Source: Iamia majanohamensis
Lineage (GTDB): Bacteria > Actinomycetota > Acidimicrobiia > Acidimicrobiales > Iamiaceae
Assembly (NCBI RefSeq): GCF_028532485.1
Contig: NZ_CP116942.1
Span: 248,001 to 312,000 of the forward strand
Direction of reading: 5' to 3'
DNA: 64,000 bases
The first letter of the stretch is position 1. Each line of letters opens with the position of its first letter. Position numbers and translations under genes: made by a program. The notes under the pieces are model-generated. The model made no database searches and had not been told where the DNA came from. It saw only the letters and a program-made list of their open reading frames with translations. Below, in pieces: positions 24,573 through 32,982 of the stretch.

Positions 24573-26590
24573 ATGGCGCACCAGGCTCTCTACCGGCGCT
24601 ACCGGTCCCAGCGCTTCTCCGAGGTGAAGGGGCAGGAGCAGGTCACCACCGCCCTGCGCAGCGCGGTGGCCGAGGGCCGGGTGGGCCACGCCTACCTCTT
24701 CAGCGGGCCCCGGGGCACGGGCAAGACCTCCACCGCCCGCATCCTGGCCAAGGCCCTCAACTGCGAGGACCTCCAGGACGGCGAGCCCTGCGGCGTGTGC
24801 GCGGCCTGCGTGTCCATGCAGGCCGGCACCTCGTACGACCTCCAGGAGCTCGACGCCGCCAGCAAGAGCAAGGTCGAGGACGTCCGCACCCTCATCGAGA
24901 GCGTGGCCCTGGGCAGCCCGGGCCGCACCAAGGTGTACATCCTCGACGAGGTCCACATGCTCTCGACGGGCGCGTCCAACGCCCTGCTGAAGACGCTGGA
25001 GGAGCCGCCCGACCACGTCGTGTTCGTGCTGGCCACCACCGACCCGCAGAAGGTGCTGCCCACCATCCGGAGCCGCACCCAGCACTTCGAGTTCCACCTC
25101 CTTCCGGCCGACGTGCTCGCCGACCACGTCCGCTGGGTCATCGCCGATGCCGGCCTCGACGTCGACGAGGCCGACGTCGAGCACGTGCTGCGCGCCGGCG
25201 GCGGCTCCGCCCGCGACACCCTCTCGGCCCTCGACCAGGCCGTGGCCGGCGGGGTCAGCACCGAGGGCGACCACGCCGAGGCCCTGGCCGCCGCCCTGGT
25301 CGCGGTCGACACCGCGGCGGCCCTGAGCGCGGTGGCCACGGCCACCGCCGCCGGGCGCGACCCCCGGGTGCTGGGCGAGGCCCTGCTCGCACACCTGCGC
25401 GACGTGTTCCTCCACCGCATGGGCGGCCCGCTGGGCCACCTCTCCGAGCCGGCCCTGGCCCGGGTCGAGGGCTGGTCGGCCCAGGTCACCGACCGCCAGG
25501 CCACCCGCGCCCTGGAGGAGGTGGGCGAGGCCCTGCTGGCCATGCGCCAGGCGCCCGACCCCCGCATCCCCCTCGAGGTGGCCCTGGTGCGCCTCACCCG
25601 CTCGGCCCCCGCCGGCGGCGACGGGGGCGCCGCCCTCGACGACCTCGAGGCCCGGGTGGCGCGCCTGGAGCGGGGCGCGCCCGCCCCGTCGGCCGACACC
25701 GCCGCCCGGCGGCCGACCCCGCGGCGGCCGACCCCGCGGCGGCCGACCCCGCCCCACCGGCGGCCGCGGACGCCCCCAGGGCGGCGGACCCGCCGCCCTC
25801 GGCCCCGCCCGACCCGGCCCCGACGGCCCCCCGTGGGCCCGGTGCCCCCTCGGGCCGGGAGGCGGCCCGGGCCGCGGTGGCCGGCAGCGGCTCGGCCTCG
25901 ACGCCGCCCCCACCCGCTCCCTCGGGCGCTGCCTCGTCGCCCCCGCCGCCGCCCCCCTCGCCCCGCCGGGCCGAGGCCGCGCCCCCACCCCCGCCCGGGC
26001 CCGCCCCCTCCGCCGCCCCTCCCGAGCCGGCCCCATCGCCCGAGCCCGACCCGGCGCCCCCGGCACCGACGCAGGCCGAGACGGCGCCCCCTCCGCAGGA
26101 GCCCTCCCCGGCCCCTGCGCCCGAGCCTGGCCCCGCCGAGGCCGACACGGCCCGCGCGGCGGAGGCCGAGGCACCCGCCGCGCCCGACCCCGTCCGGGTG
26201 TGGGCCGACGACGTGGTGCCCCGCCTGAAGGGCATGGCCAAGGCCCTGTTCAAGCTGGGCGAGGTGGTCGACGCCGACGACGACAGCGTCACCGTGGGCC
26301 TGCCCAACAGCGCCCACCTCGAGCGCTGCGAGCAGAAGCGCGACGAGGCCGAGGCGGCCCTGGCCGCCGCCTTCGGCCGCCCGGTGCGCCTGGCCCTGGT
26401 GGTCGGCGGCGACGGCGGCGGCCCCGTACCCGTGGCCGAGGGCCGCGGCGGCGGTGGCCGCGGCCCGGCGCCCGACGACCCCGTGGAGGACGTCGACATG
26501 GACGCCCTCGTCGATGCCCCCACCGAGGCCCGCTCCGGCGTCGACCGGGTCACCGAGGCCTTCCCCGGCGCCCAGGTCGTCGACCCCTGA
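24573..26590 (+). CDS. dnaX: DNA polymerase III gamma/tau subunit, frame-split
   Basis: The N-terminal 370 residues in the ATG 24573 frame are a clear clamp-loader ATPase: Walker A GPRGTGKTS, a four-Cys zinc motif (CEDLQDGEPCGVCAAC), Walker B VYILDEVHML and sensor-1 FVLATTDP. After about 25690 this frame turns into Arg/Pro repeats and stops at 26228. The -1 frame carries an acidic Ala/Pro linker and a conserved C-terminal domain (VRVWADDVVPRLKGMAKALF) to the stop at 26590. A full-length tau therefore needs a -1 frameshift, or the sequence lacks one base, most likely in the CCC run at about 25705. TAGCAT at 24557-24562 is the -10 box. Confidence 0.88.
25706..25750 (+). repeat. Three tandem 15-nt units inside dnaX
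   Basis: Units GCGGCGGCCGACCCC at 25721-25735 and 25736-25750 are identical. The first unit (25706-25720) differs by one base. In the -1 frame each reads Ala-Ala-Ala-Asp-Pro; in the initial frame they read Arg-Arg-Pro-Thr-Pro. The frame change occurs at or just after this repeat. Confidence 0.85.
25952..25958 (+). promoter_or_regulatory. Candidate -1 slippery heptamer C CCC CCT
   Basis: In the frame of the dnaX ATG, the run reads CG-C CCC CCT, which fits the X XXY YYZ phasing needed for -1 slippage. It lies inside the region where both frames are open (25690-26228). It is only a candidate, because homopolymeric C runs are frequent here and composition suggests the change happens earlier. Confidence 0.25.
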
Positions 26591-26614
26591 TCCCCCGACC
26601 CGAGAGGTCCCGCC

Positions 26615-27079
26615 ATGGCTGACACCCCGAACACCGACGACACCGGCGACGAGCCCGACGGCCCCACCGCGTCCGGGCCCTCGATCCCGGCCGAGGTGGT
26701 GCGCGAGGGCCACGGCGCGGGCCCGGTGGACGAGGACGGCGACGCCTTCGACCTGGAGGGCCTCCTCGGGGGCGGCGGCCTCGACCTCGGCAGCCTCATG
26801 GAGCAGGCCAGCCAGATGCAGCAGCAGATGGCCCAGGCCCAGGCCGAGGCCGCGTCCACCCTCCTCGAGGGCGTGGCCGGCGGCGGCGCCGTCCGGGTCA
26901 CCGTCACCGGCACCGGCGAGTACCGGTCGGTCTCCATCGACCCGGCCGCGGTCGACCCCGACGACGTGGGCATGCTCGAGGACCTCGTCCTCGCCGCCCT
27001 CCACGACGCCGCGGCCCGCATCCAGGAGGTGCAGTCGCAGTCCATGGGTGGCCTGGGCGACCTCCTCGGCGGGGGCTGA
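26615..27079 (+). CDS. YbaB/EbfC nucleoid-associated protein with acidic N-terminal extension
   Basis: This 154-residue protein has the YbaB core over about 60-145 ([18 protein letters not shown], then [14 protein letters not shown]). Typical YbaB is 100-110 residues. Here about 55 extra N-terminal residues are acidic and probably disordered ([11 protein letters not shown]). The core binds DNA as a dimer. The order dnaX-ybaB-recR is the classical bacterial arrangement, which supports the call. GAGAGG precedes the ATG. Confidence 0.9.
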   Translation: MADTPNTDDTGDEPDGPTASGPSIPAEVVREGHGAGPVDEDGDAFDLEGLLGGGGLDLGSLMEQASQMQQQMAQAQAEAASTLLEGVAGGGAVRVTVTGTGEYRSVSIDPAAVDPDDVGMLEDLVLAALHDAAARIQEVQSQSMGGLGDLLGGG

Positions 27080-27087
27080 CACCGGGG

Positions 27088-27690
27088 ATGGCCGTCTACA
27101 CCGGCCCGGTCCAGGACCTGGTCGACGAGCTGGGCAAGCTCCCCGGCATCGGGCCCAAGTCGGCCCAGCGCATCGCCTTCCACCTGCTGAAGCTGCCGCG
27201 CGACGACGCCCAGCGGCTGGCCTCGGCCATCACCGAGGCCAAGGCCCGGGTGTCGTGGTGCGAGCGGTGCTTCAACGTGGCCTCGTCGACCTACTGCGAC
27301 ATCTGCGCCGACGAGCGGCGCGATGGCTCGGTCATCTGCGTGGTGGAGGAGCCCCGGGACGTGGTGGCGGTGGAGAAGACCCACGAGTACCGGGGCCGCT
27401 ACCACGTCCTCGGCGGGGCCATGAACCCGCTGGAGGGGATCGGCGCCGACCAGCTCCGCATGAAGGAGCTCTTCGCCCGCATCGGCAGCGAGGAGATCAC
27501 CGAGGTCATCCTCTGCACCAACCCCAACGTGGAGGGCGAGGCCACGGCCATGTACCTGGCCCGGATGCTGAAGGACATGCCCCTCACGGTGTCGCGCATC
27601 GCCAGCGGGGTGCCGGTGGGTGGCGACCTGGAGTACGCCGACGAGCTCACCCTGGGCCGGGCCCTGGAGGGCCGGCGCGCCGTCGACTGA
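27088..27690 (+). CDS. recR: Recombination mediator protein RecR
   Basis: The 200-residue protein has the usual RecR length. It has an N-terminal helix-hairpin-helix ([17 protein letters not shown]), a four-cysteine zinc finger ([16 protein letters not shown]), a Toprim domain ([14 protein letters not shown], and [13 protein letters not shown]) and a C-terminal Walker-B-like segment. It acts with RecF/RecO to load RecA on gapped DNA. It follows ybaB after 8 nt in one operon with dnaX. Confidence 0.94.
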   Translation: MAVYTGPVQDLVDELGKLPGIGPKSAQRIAFHLLKLPRDDAQRLASAITEAKARVSWCERCFNVASSTYCDICADERRDGSVICVVEEPRDVVAVEKTHEYRGRYHVLGGAMNPLEGIGADQLRMKELFARIGSEEITEVILCTNPNVEGEATAMYLARMLKDMPLTVSRIASGVPVGGDLEYADELTLGRALEGRRAVD

Positions 27691-27742
27691 CCTCGTCGCC
27701 CCGGGCGGCGGGCTGACGGGGGACCCGGGGCCAAAACGAGCA

Positions 27743-27817
27743 CTCGGGGCAACGCTTCCCGGCGAGCCGGGTGCGGGCGGTCAGACCGACCCACCGTTGA
27801 GGAAGCGATGCCCCGAG
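27743..27817. terminator. Long imperfect hairpin downstream of recR
   Basis: Arms 27743-27759 and 27801-27817 pair over 17 positions with one mismatch (CTCGGGGCAACGCTTCC against GGAAGCGATGCCCCGAG). The 41-nt loop contains its own small stem CCGGC/GCCGG. It lies in the 250-bp gap between recR and the convergent thiolase gene. It may be a terminator or part of an unrecognised structured RNA. Confidence 0.45.
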
Positions 27818-27826
27818 CGATTGGGT

Positions 27827-27845
27827 CCGGGAGGGTGCCTCCCGG
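27827..27845. terminator. Short perfect hairpin in the recR-thiolase gap
   Basis: CCGGGAGG (27827-27834) and CCTCCCGG (27838-27845) pair around a GTG loop. With the larger hairpin just before it, it probably insulates the convergent transcription units. The rest of the gap to 27940 is less GC-rich and I see no gene in it. Confidence 0.5.
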
Positions 27846-27940
27846 TGTGAAGGTGACGTTACCCGACCGTCATGACTTCGACACATCGCGAAGGGGTGAA
27901 ATCTTCGCCGATCTGTCGCCGCCGGCGACCGGGTGCCGGA

Positions 27941-29125
27941 TCAGGCGAGCGAGCGCACCAGGAGGGCGTCGCCCTGGCCGCCGCCGCCGCACAGGGCGGC
28001 CGCACCGAGGCCGCCGCCCTTGCGCTGGAGCTCCAGCAGGATGTGCAGCGCCAGGCGGGTGCCGGACATGCCCACGGGGTGGCCCAGGGCGATGGCGCCG
28101 CCGTTGATGTTGGTCACCTCGTCGGTGATGCCGAGGTCGTCCATGGACGCCAGGCCGACGGCGGCGAAGGCCTCGTTCAGCTCGAAGAGGTCGATGTCGC
28201 CGATCGAGAGGTCGGTGCCCTCGAGGGCGTCCTTGATGGCCCGGGCCGGCTGGGTGAGCAGCGACGGGTCGGGGCCGGCCACCTGGCCGTAGCCGACGAC
28301 CTCGCCGAGGGGCGTGGTGCCGATGCGCTCGGCCGCGGCCTTGGAGCAGACGATGACCGCGGCGCCGCCGTCGCTGATCTGGCTGGCGTTGCCGGCGGTG
28401 ATGTTGCCGGCCTTGTCGAAGGCGGGGCGGAGCTTGGCCAGGCCCTCGGCGCTGGTGTCGCCGCGGACGCCCTCGTCGGCGGCCACGGTGATGGGGTCGC
28501 CCTTGCGCTGGGGGACCTCGACGGGGACGATCTCCTCGTCGAACAGGCCGTTCTTGGCCGCGGCCGCGGCCCGCTGGTGGCTCTGGGCCGACAGCGCGTC
28601 CTGGGCCTCGCGCTCGATGCCGGCCGACGCCGCGTACCTCTCGGTCCCGGCGCCCATGGCCACCTGGTCGAAGGCGCAGAAGAGGCCGTCGTACATCATC
28701 GAGTCGACCACCTTCTGGTCGCCGATGCGGTAGCCGCCCCGGGCGCCCGGGAGCAGGTAGGGGGCGTTCGTCATGGACTCCATGCCCCCGGCCACCACCA
28801 CGTCGGCCAGGCCGGCCTGGATGTAGAGGTCGGCCAGCATGATGGTGTTGAGGCCGCTCAGGCAGACCTTGTTCACGGTGGTGGCGGGCACCGACATGGG
28901 GATGCCGGCGCCGACGGCGGCCTGGCGGGCCGTGATCTGGCCCGCACCGGCCTGGATGACCTGGCCCATGAAGACGTAGTCCACGTCGTCGGCGGCCACG
29001 CCGGCGCGCTCGAGGGCGGCGGTGATGGCCTTGGCCCCGAGGTCGGCGCCGCTGAAGGACGCCAGGCCTCCCGAGAGCTTGCCGATCGGGGTGCGGGCAC
29101 CGGCGAGGATGACGGATCCGGCCAT
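27941..29125 (-). CDS. Acetyl-CoA C-acyltransferase (thiolase)
   Basis: This 394-residue thiolase has the acylated cysteine in NKVCLSGLNTIML (about residue 90), the GGMESMTNAPY signature, NINGGAIALGHPVGMSG with the catalytic His, and CGGGGQGDAL near the C-terminus with the second Cys. It condenses two acetyl-CoA or cleaves 3-ketoacyl-CoA. A TAGGCT box at 29165-29170 gives a ~33-nt leader. With crotonyl-CoA carboxylase/reductase and methylmalonyl-CoA epimerase nearby, a role in acetyl-CoA assimilation through C4-C5 acyl-CoAs is plausible. Confidence 0.92.
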   Translation of the reverse strand: MAGSVILAGARTPIGKLSGGLASFSGADLGAKAITAALERAGVAADDVDYVFMGQVIQAGAGQITARQAAVGAGIPMSVPATTVNKVCLSGLNTIMLADLYIQAGLADVVVAGGMESMTNAPYLLPGARGGYRIGDQKVVDSMMYDGLFCAFDQVAMGAGTERYAASAGIEREAQDALSAQSHQRAAAAAKNGLFDEEIVPVEVPQRKGDPITVAADEGVRGDTSAEGLAKLRPAFDKAGNITAGNASQISDGGAAVIVCSKAAAERIGTTPLGEVVGYGQVAGPDPSLLTQPARAIKDALEGTDLSIGDIDLFELNEAFAAVGLASMDDLGITDEVTNINGGAIALGHPVGMSGTRLALHILLELQRKGGGLGAAALCGGGGQGDALLVRSLA

Positions 29126-29247
29126 GGGGGGTCTCCGAGGGATCAGGGGACGAGTGTCACCGTGAGCCTAGGAGGCCCCTGCGAGGACCGCCCAACGAGC
29201 GGAGCCCCGAGCGTTGTCGACGACGGCCCGTCGGGCCGCCGCCGGTG

Positions 29248-30075
29248 TCAGCTGCCGACGCTGATGGAGCCGTAGCCGACCGGGAACGAGGCCTCGGGGG
29301 TCTCGGGGTCGTCCTCGGCCGCGGTGACGAGGTCGACCGGGTCCGGGAGGGTGGGCTCGGGGGTGGCGGCGCCACCGTCGGCCATGGCCGACAGCTCGTC
29401 GCGCAGGCGCTCGAGGCGGGCCCGCACGGTGCGCTCCTGCTCCAGCAGGGGCGAGAGGCGGGAGCGGGCGTCCTCCAGGACGGCGTCGGCCTCGGCCTGG
29501 GCCCGGTCGTGGGCGCCGGCCAGCACGGCCTCGGCCCGGCGCTGGGCCTGGTCGACGACGTGGAGGGCCTCCTCCTGGGCCTGGGCCAGCTCGGTGCGGG
29601 CCTGGGCCCGGTCGAGCTCGGCCGCCTTGCGCTCGGCGTAGGCCGCGGTGCGGTCGCGCTCGGCCTCGGCCCGGGTGCCCTCGGCCTCGGGGGCGGGGGC
29701 GGGCTCGGGCTCGGGCTCGGCGACGGCGGCCACCGGGGCGGGCTCGGAGGTGTCGAAGGCGGGGGTGGGGGCCAGGGCCGGCTCCTCGGCCGCAGGCGGC
29801 GGGGCCGGCGCGGCGAAGGCCTCGTCGCCCACGGGGGCGGCGAAGGGGTCGGTGCGCTCCGGGACGGCGTCGTCGCCCTGGCTGCCGGCGAGGGCGGCCA
29901 TGGCCGAGGACGACAGGCCGTTGATCGGCGGTGTGGAGGACAGGGAGGACCGCCAGGCCTCGGCGGCCTGGCCGAGGAAGGCGTCGACCTCGTCGCGGTC
30001 GTAGCCCCGCAGGCCGATGGCGAACTCGCGCCCGACCAGGTCGTCGGGGCCGAGTCGGGTCTCGTTGCCGGTCAT
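29248..30075 (-). CDS. DivIVA-domain coiled-coil protein
   Basis: The 275-residue protein has an N-terminal DivIVA-type lipid-binding segment (about 10-40: LVGREFAIGLRGYDRDEVDAFL), a Pro/Ala/Glu-rich linker (about 50-150) and a long coiled coil (about 150-250) rich in Ala, Glu, Arg and Gln. DivIVA-like proteins mark curved membrane and organise polar growth or septation. This one is shorter than Wag31. GGGAGA precedes the ATG. A TACCAT box at about 30212-30217 would give a ~125-nt leader in which I recognise nothing. Confidence 0.8.
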   Translation of the reverse strand: MTGNETRLGPDDLVGREFAIGLRGYDRDEVDAFLGQAAEAWRSSLSSTPPINGLSSSAMAALAGSQGDDAVPERTDPFAAPVGDEAFAAPAPPPAAEEPALAPTPAFDTSEPAPVAAVAEPEPEPAPAPEAEGTRAEAERDRTAAYAERKAAELDRAQARTELAQAQEEALHVVDQAQRRAEAVLAGAHDRAQAEADAVLEDARSRLSPLLEQERTVRARLERLRDELSAMADGGAATPEPTLPDPVDLVTAAEDDPETPEASFPVGYGSISVGS

Positions 30076-30368
30076 GTCTCTCCCTTGTCTCGTGGTCCGT
30101 CTCGGGTCGCAGGACCGGTGCCACCGGGGTGACACCACCCATGATCGGCCGGGGCGGACCAGGTGTGAGGGAGACGCGCTGGGCATCCCTCCCACGCTCG
30201 ACCGCACATGGTAGGGGTGGACGGCCCCCAGCGGTAGGGCGGCGGCCGTGGGTGCGCCTCGACCGGTGGCGGCGCGCACCCGGTCCGCGGACGTCCGCCG
30301 GGGGCCGTCGCGGCGCCGGCGGGCGGCCCTTGGGAGGCGGACGAGCACCCCGCCTAGGCTCCGCGGCC

Positions 30369-31709
30369 ATGCAGGAGATCCTCACCGCCATCCAGGAGGG
30401 CGCCCCGGGCGAGGACCTGGCCGCCCTGGCCGTCCCCGAGTCCTACCGGGCCGCCTTCGTCCGCCGGGACGAGACCGAGCTGTTCGAGGGCCTGGACTCG
30501 GCCGACAAGGACCCTCGCAAGTCGGTCCACGTCGACGAGGTCGCCACCCCCGAGCTGGCCCCCGACGAGGCCTACGTGGCCGTCATGGCCTCGGCCATCA
30601 ACTTCAACACGGTGTGGACCTCGATCTTCGAGCCGCTGCCCACCTTCGGCTTCCTCGACCGCCTCGGTCGGGAGTCGGTGTGGGGCGAGCGCCACGTCCG
30701 CGACGAGCACATCATGGGCTCCGACGCCGCCGGCGTGGTGGTGAAGGTCGGCTCCGCCGTCCGCAACTGGAAGCCCGGCGACCGGGTCACCGTCCACTGC
30801 AACCACGTGGACGACCAGGACCCGACGGCCCACGACGACTCCATGCTCGCCGCCAACCAGCGCATCTGGGGCTTCGAGACCAACTTCGGCAGTCTGGCCG
30901 ACCTCACCGTGGTCAAGGCCAACCAGCTCATGCCCAAGCCGGCCCACCTCACCTGGGAGGAGGCGGCCTGCAACGCGCTGTGCAACTCCACCTCCTACCG
31001 GATGATCGTGTCGCCCCACGCCGGGGCCATGAAGCAGGGCGACGCCGTGCTCATCTGGGGCGCCACCGGCGGCATCGGCGGCTACGCCACCCAGTACGTC
31101 CTCAACGGCGGCGGCACCCCCGTCGGCGTGGTGTCCTCCCCCGAGCGGGCCGAGCTGCTGCGGGCCATGGGCTGCGAGCACGTGATCGACCGCAAGGAGG
31201 CCGGCTACAAGTTCTGGAGCGACGAGCACACCCAGGACGAGAAGGAGTGGCGCCGCCTGGGCAAGGACGTGCGGGGCCTCATCGGGCGCGACCCCGAGAT
31301 CGTCTTCGAGCACCCGGGCCGCTCCACCATGGGCGCCTCGGTGTTCGTCGCCGCCCGCGGCGGCAAGGTCGTCACCTGCGCCGCCACCAGCGGCTACATG
31401 ATCGAGTACGACAACCGCCACCTGTGGATGAAGCTGAAGCGCATCGTCAGCTCCCACTTCGCCAACTACCGCGAGGCGTGGGCGGCCAACCGGCTCATCT
31501 GCGAGGGCAAGGTCCAGCCCCTGCTGTCCCGGGTCCACCCCCTCACCGAGACCGGCGAGGCCGCCCTGGCCGTCCACCGCAACGAGGTCGAGGGCAAGGT
31601 CGGCGTGCTGTGCCTCGCCCCCGAGGAGGGCCTGGGCATCGACGACCCGGAGATGCGCGAGCGCGTGGGCGAGGACAAGATCACCCTGTTCCGCCGCCTC
31701 GGCAGCTGA
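30369..31709 (+). CDS. ccr: Crotonyl-CoA carboxylase/reductase
   Basis: This 446-residue medium-chain dehydrogenase/reductase matches the length and layout of Ccr, which carboxylates and reduces crotonyl-CoA to ethylmalonyl-CoA using NADPH and CO2. Visible are AINFNTVWTSIFEP, the GSDAAGVVVKVG segment, WGATGGIGGYATQ (nucleotide binding) and FEHPGRSTMGASVFV, a block characteristic of Ccr rather than of simple quinone oxidoreductases. The ATG is 8 nt after TAGGCT (30355-30360). It supplies ethylmalonyl-CoA for the ethylmalonyl-CoA pathway or as a polyketide extender. The gene for the epimerase of that pathway lies at 32450. Confidence 0.93.
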   Translation: MQEILTAIQEGAPGEDLAALAVPESYRAAFVRRDETELFEGLDSADKDPRKSVHVDEVATPELAPDEAYVAVMASAINFNTVWTSIFEPLPTFGFLDRLGRESVWGERHVRDEHIMGSDAAGVVVKVGSAVRNWKPGDRVTVHCNHVDDQDPTAHDDSMLAANQRIWGFETNFGSLADLTVVKANQLMPKPAHLTWEEAACNALCNSTSYRMIVSPHAGAMKQGDAVLIWGATGGIGGYATQYVLNGGGTPVGVVSSPERAELLRAMGCEHVIDRKEAGYKFWSDEHTQDEKEWRRLGKDVRGLIGRDPEIVFEHPGRSTMGASVFVAARGGKVVTCAATSGYMIEYDNRHLWMKLKRIVSSHFANYREAWAANRLICEGKVQPLLSRVHPLTETGEAALAVHRNEVEGKVGVLCLAPEEGLGIDDPEMRERVGEDKITLFRRLGS

Positions 31710-31792
31710 CGCCCGGCGCCCGCCCGGGCGCCCCGCCACGACGACCCGCCTGCGGCGGGCGCACGCCGCGGTCGGCTCCCGGCCCGCGTCCC

Positions 31793-31844
31793 CGAACCAG
31801 AGACCAGACGCGTCGCCCTGGCCACGCGCCTGGTCTCTGGTTCG
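31793..31844. terminator. 20-bp-class hairpin after ccr
   Basis: Outer arms 31793-31807 and 31830-31844 pair perfectly for 15 bp (CGAACCAGAGACCAG). After one mismatch five more pairs form, leaving the loop CGCCCTGGCC. It lies 83 nt after the ccr stop and just before the promoter of the NYN gene. Confidence 0.7.
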
Positions 31845-31884
31845 TCGGGTCGGGGTGCGGCGGTGGCTGGGTACGGTCGCACCC

Positions 31885-32292
31885 GTGCTCTGGGTGGTCG
31901 ACGGCAACAACGTGATGGGCGCCGGGGCCGACGGCTGGTGGAACGACCCCGTCGGCGCCGCGGAGCGCCTCACCCAGGCCGTGGCCACCTGGTGCCGGGA
32001 CCACGACGACGACGTGCTGGTGGTCTTCGACGGCCGTCCCGAGGAGCGCCTGTCGGTCCTGGCCGGCGGGAACCTGGAGGTCGACTTCGCCCGCCGGTCC
32101 GGGCGCGACGCGGCCGACGACCGGATCGTCGAGGTGGTCGAGCAGCGCTACGGCGCCGAGCCCCACCTCACCGTGGTCACCTCGGACAAGGGGCTGCGGG
32201 ACCGGCTCCCCCCGGGGGTCGGCACCGAGGGGGCCGGCGCCTTCCGCACCCGGGCCGGCCTCCCCGGCCGTGGGGGCGGCCGCCGCCGCTGA
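31885..32292 (+). CDS. NYN-domain (YacP/Rae1-like) putative ribonuclease
   Basis: This 135-residue protein opens with WVVDGNNVMGAGADGWW, the Asp-containing first strand of PIN/NYN nucleases. It continues with VLVVFDGRP, a region ending GRDAADDRIVEVV (further acidic residues), and VVTSDKGLRDRL. This matches the YacP-like NYN family of small RNases. GTG at 31885 is 7 nt after TACGGT (31872-31877), deciding against the earlier GTG at 31855. The target RNA is unknown. Confidence 0.82.
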   Translation: MLWVVDGNNVMGAGADGWWNDPVGAAERLTQAVATWCRDHDDDVLVVFDGRPEERLSVLAGGNLEVDFARRSGRDAADDRIVEVVEQRYGAEPHLTVVTSDKGLRDRLPPGVGTEGAGAFRTRAGLPGRGGGRRR

Positions 32293-32449
32293 GCCCCGTC
32301 CCGTGCGGGACCGCCACCCTGGGGGGCGCCCCGCGCCCACGAGGGCCGCGGTCTCCCGGGAGGGGCGGGTCGGCTGGCACCGGACGCCGGTCGCGTGCCA
32401 CGTTGTGCGCGTCGGCGTGGGATCCACGCCCCCCGTCCCGGAGGTCCGC

Positions 32450-32923
32450 ATGCCCCTCACCGCCCGCAACCCCAACGAGTCCGAGAACGAGCAGGACGCC
32501 TCGCAGTCGGGCGACGAGAAGCCGGTGCTGATCGAGATCGACCACGTGGCCATCGCCGTCAACGACCTGGGTGAGGCCATCGACTCCTACCGGGAGTCCT
32601 TCGGCGCCGTCGTCGACCACCGCGAGGTCGTCGACAGCGACGGCGTGGAGGAGGCCCTCCTCAAGGTGGCCGAGAGCTACGTGCAGCTCATGGCCCCCAC
32701 CCGGGACGACTCGCCCGTGGCCAAGTACCTGGCCAAGAAGGGCGAGGGCCTCCACCACATCGGCTACCGGGTGGCCGACTGCGACGAGGCCCTCGAGCGC
32801 CTGAAGTCCCTGGGCCACAAGGTCATCGACGAGCACCCCCGCCCCGGCAGCCGGGGCACCACGGTGGCCTTCGTCCACCCCAAGGCCATCCACGGCACCC
32901 TGATCGAGCTCGTCCAGGAGTAG
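32450..32923 (+). CDS. mce: Methylmalonyl-CoA epimerase (VOC family)
   Basis: The 157-residue protein has a ~25-residue hydrophilic N-terminal tail. Two VOC half-domains follow, with metal ligands in EIDHVAIAV, in GEGLHHIGYRV and in HGTLIELVQ. It interconverts the methylmalonyl-CoA (and often ethylmalonyl-CoA) stereoisomers for the mutases. Being close to ccr and a thiolase supports an ethylmalonyl-/methylmalonyl-CoA function. ATG is preceded by GGAGGT. The upstream region 32293-32449 shows no gene. Confidence 0.92.
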   Translation: MPLTARNPNESENEQDASQSGDEKPVLIEIDHVAIAVNDLGEAIDSYRESFGAVVDHREVVDSDGVEEALLKVAESYVQLMAPTRDDSPVAKYLAKKGEGLHHIGYRVADCDEALERLKSLGHKVIDEHPRPGSRGTTVAFVHPKAIHGTLIELVQE

Positions 32924-32937
32924 CCCCCGGCCCGCGA

Positions 32938-32968
32938 CCGACGAGGTGGGCCAGGCACACCTCGTCGG
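32938..32968. terminator. Perfect 11-bp hairpin with loop GGCCAGGCA
   Basis: CCGACGAGGTG and CACCTCGTCGG flank the loop GGCCAGGCA, between the convergent epimerase (ends 32923) and FixH-like (ends 32983) genes. It should stop transcription from both sides. The loop plus closing GTG/CAC equals that of the hairpin at 22549-22581. Confidence 0.72.
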
Positions 32969-32982
32969 CCCCGGCCCCCTGG

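Noticed and set aside
25706-25750. Tandem repeat considered as a CRISPR or variable-number locus
   Set aside because: It consists of three contiguous 15-nt units without spacers inside a coding sequence.
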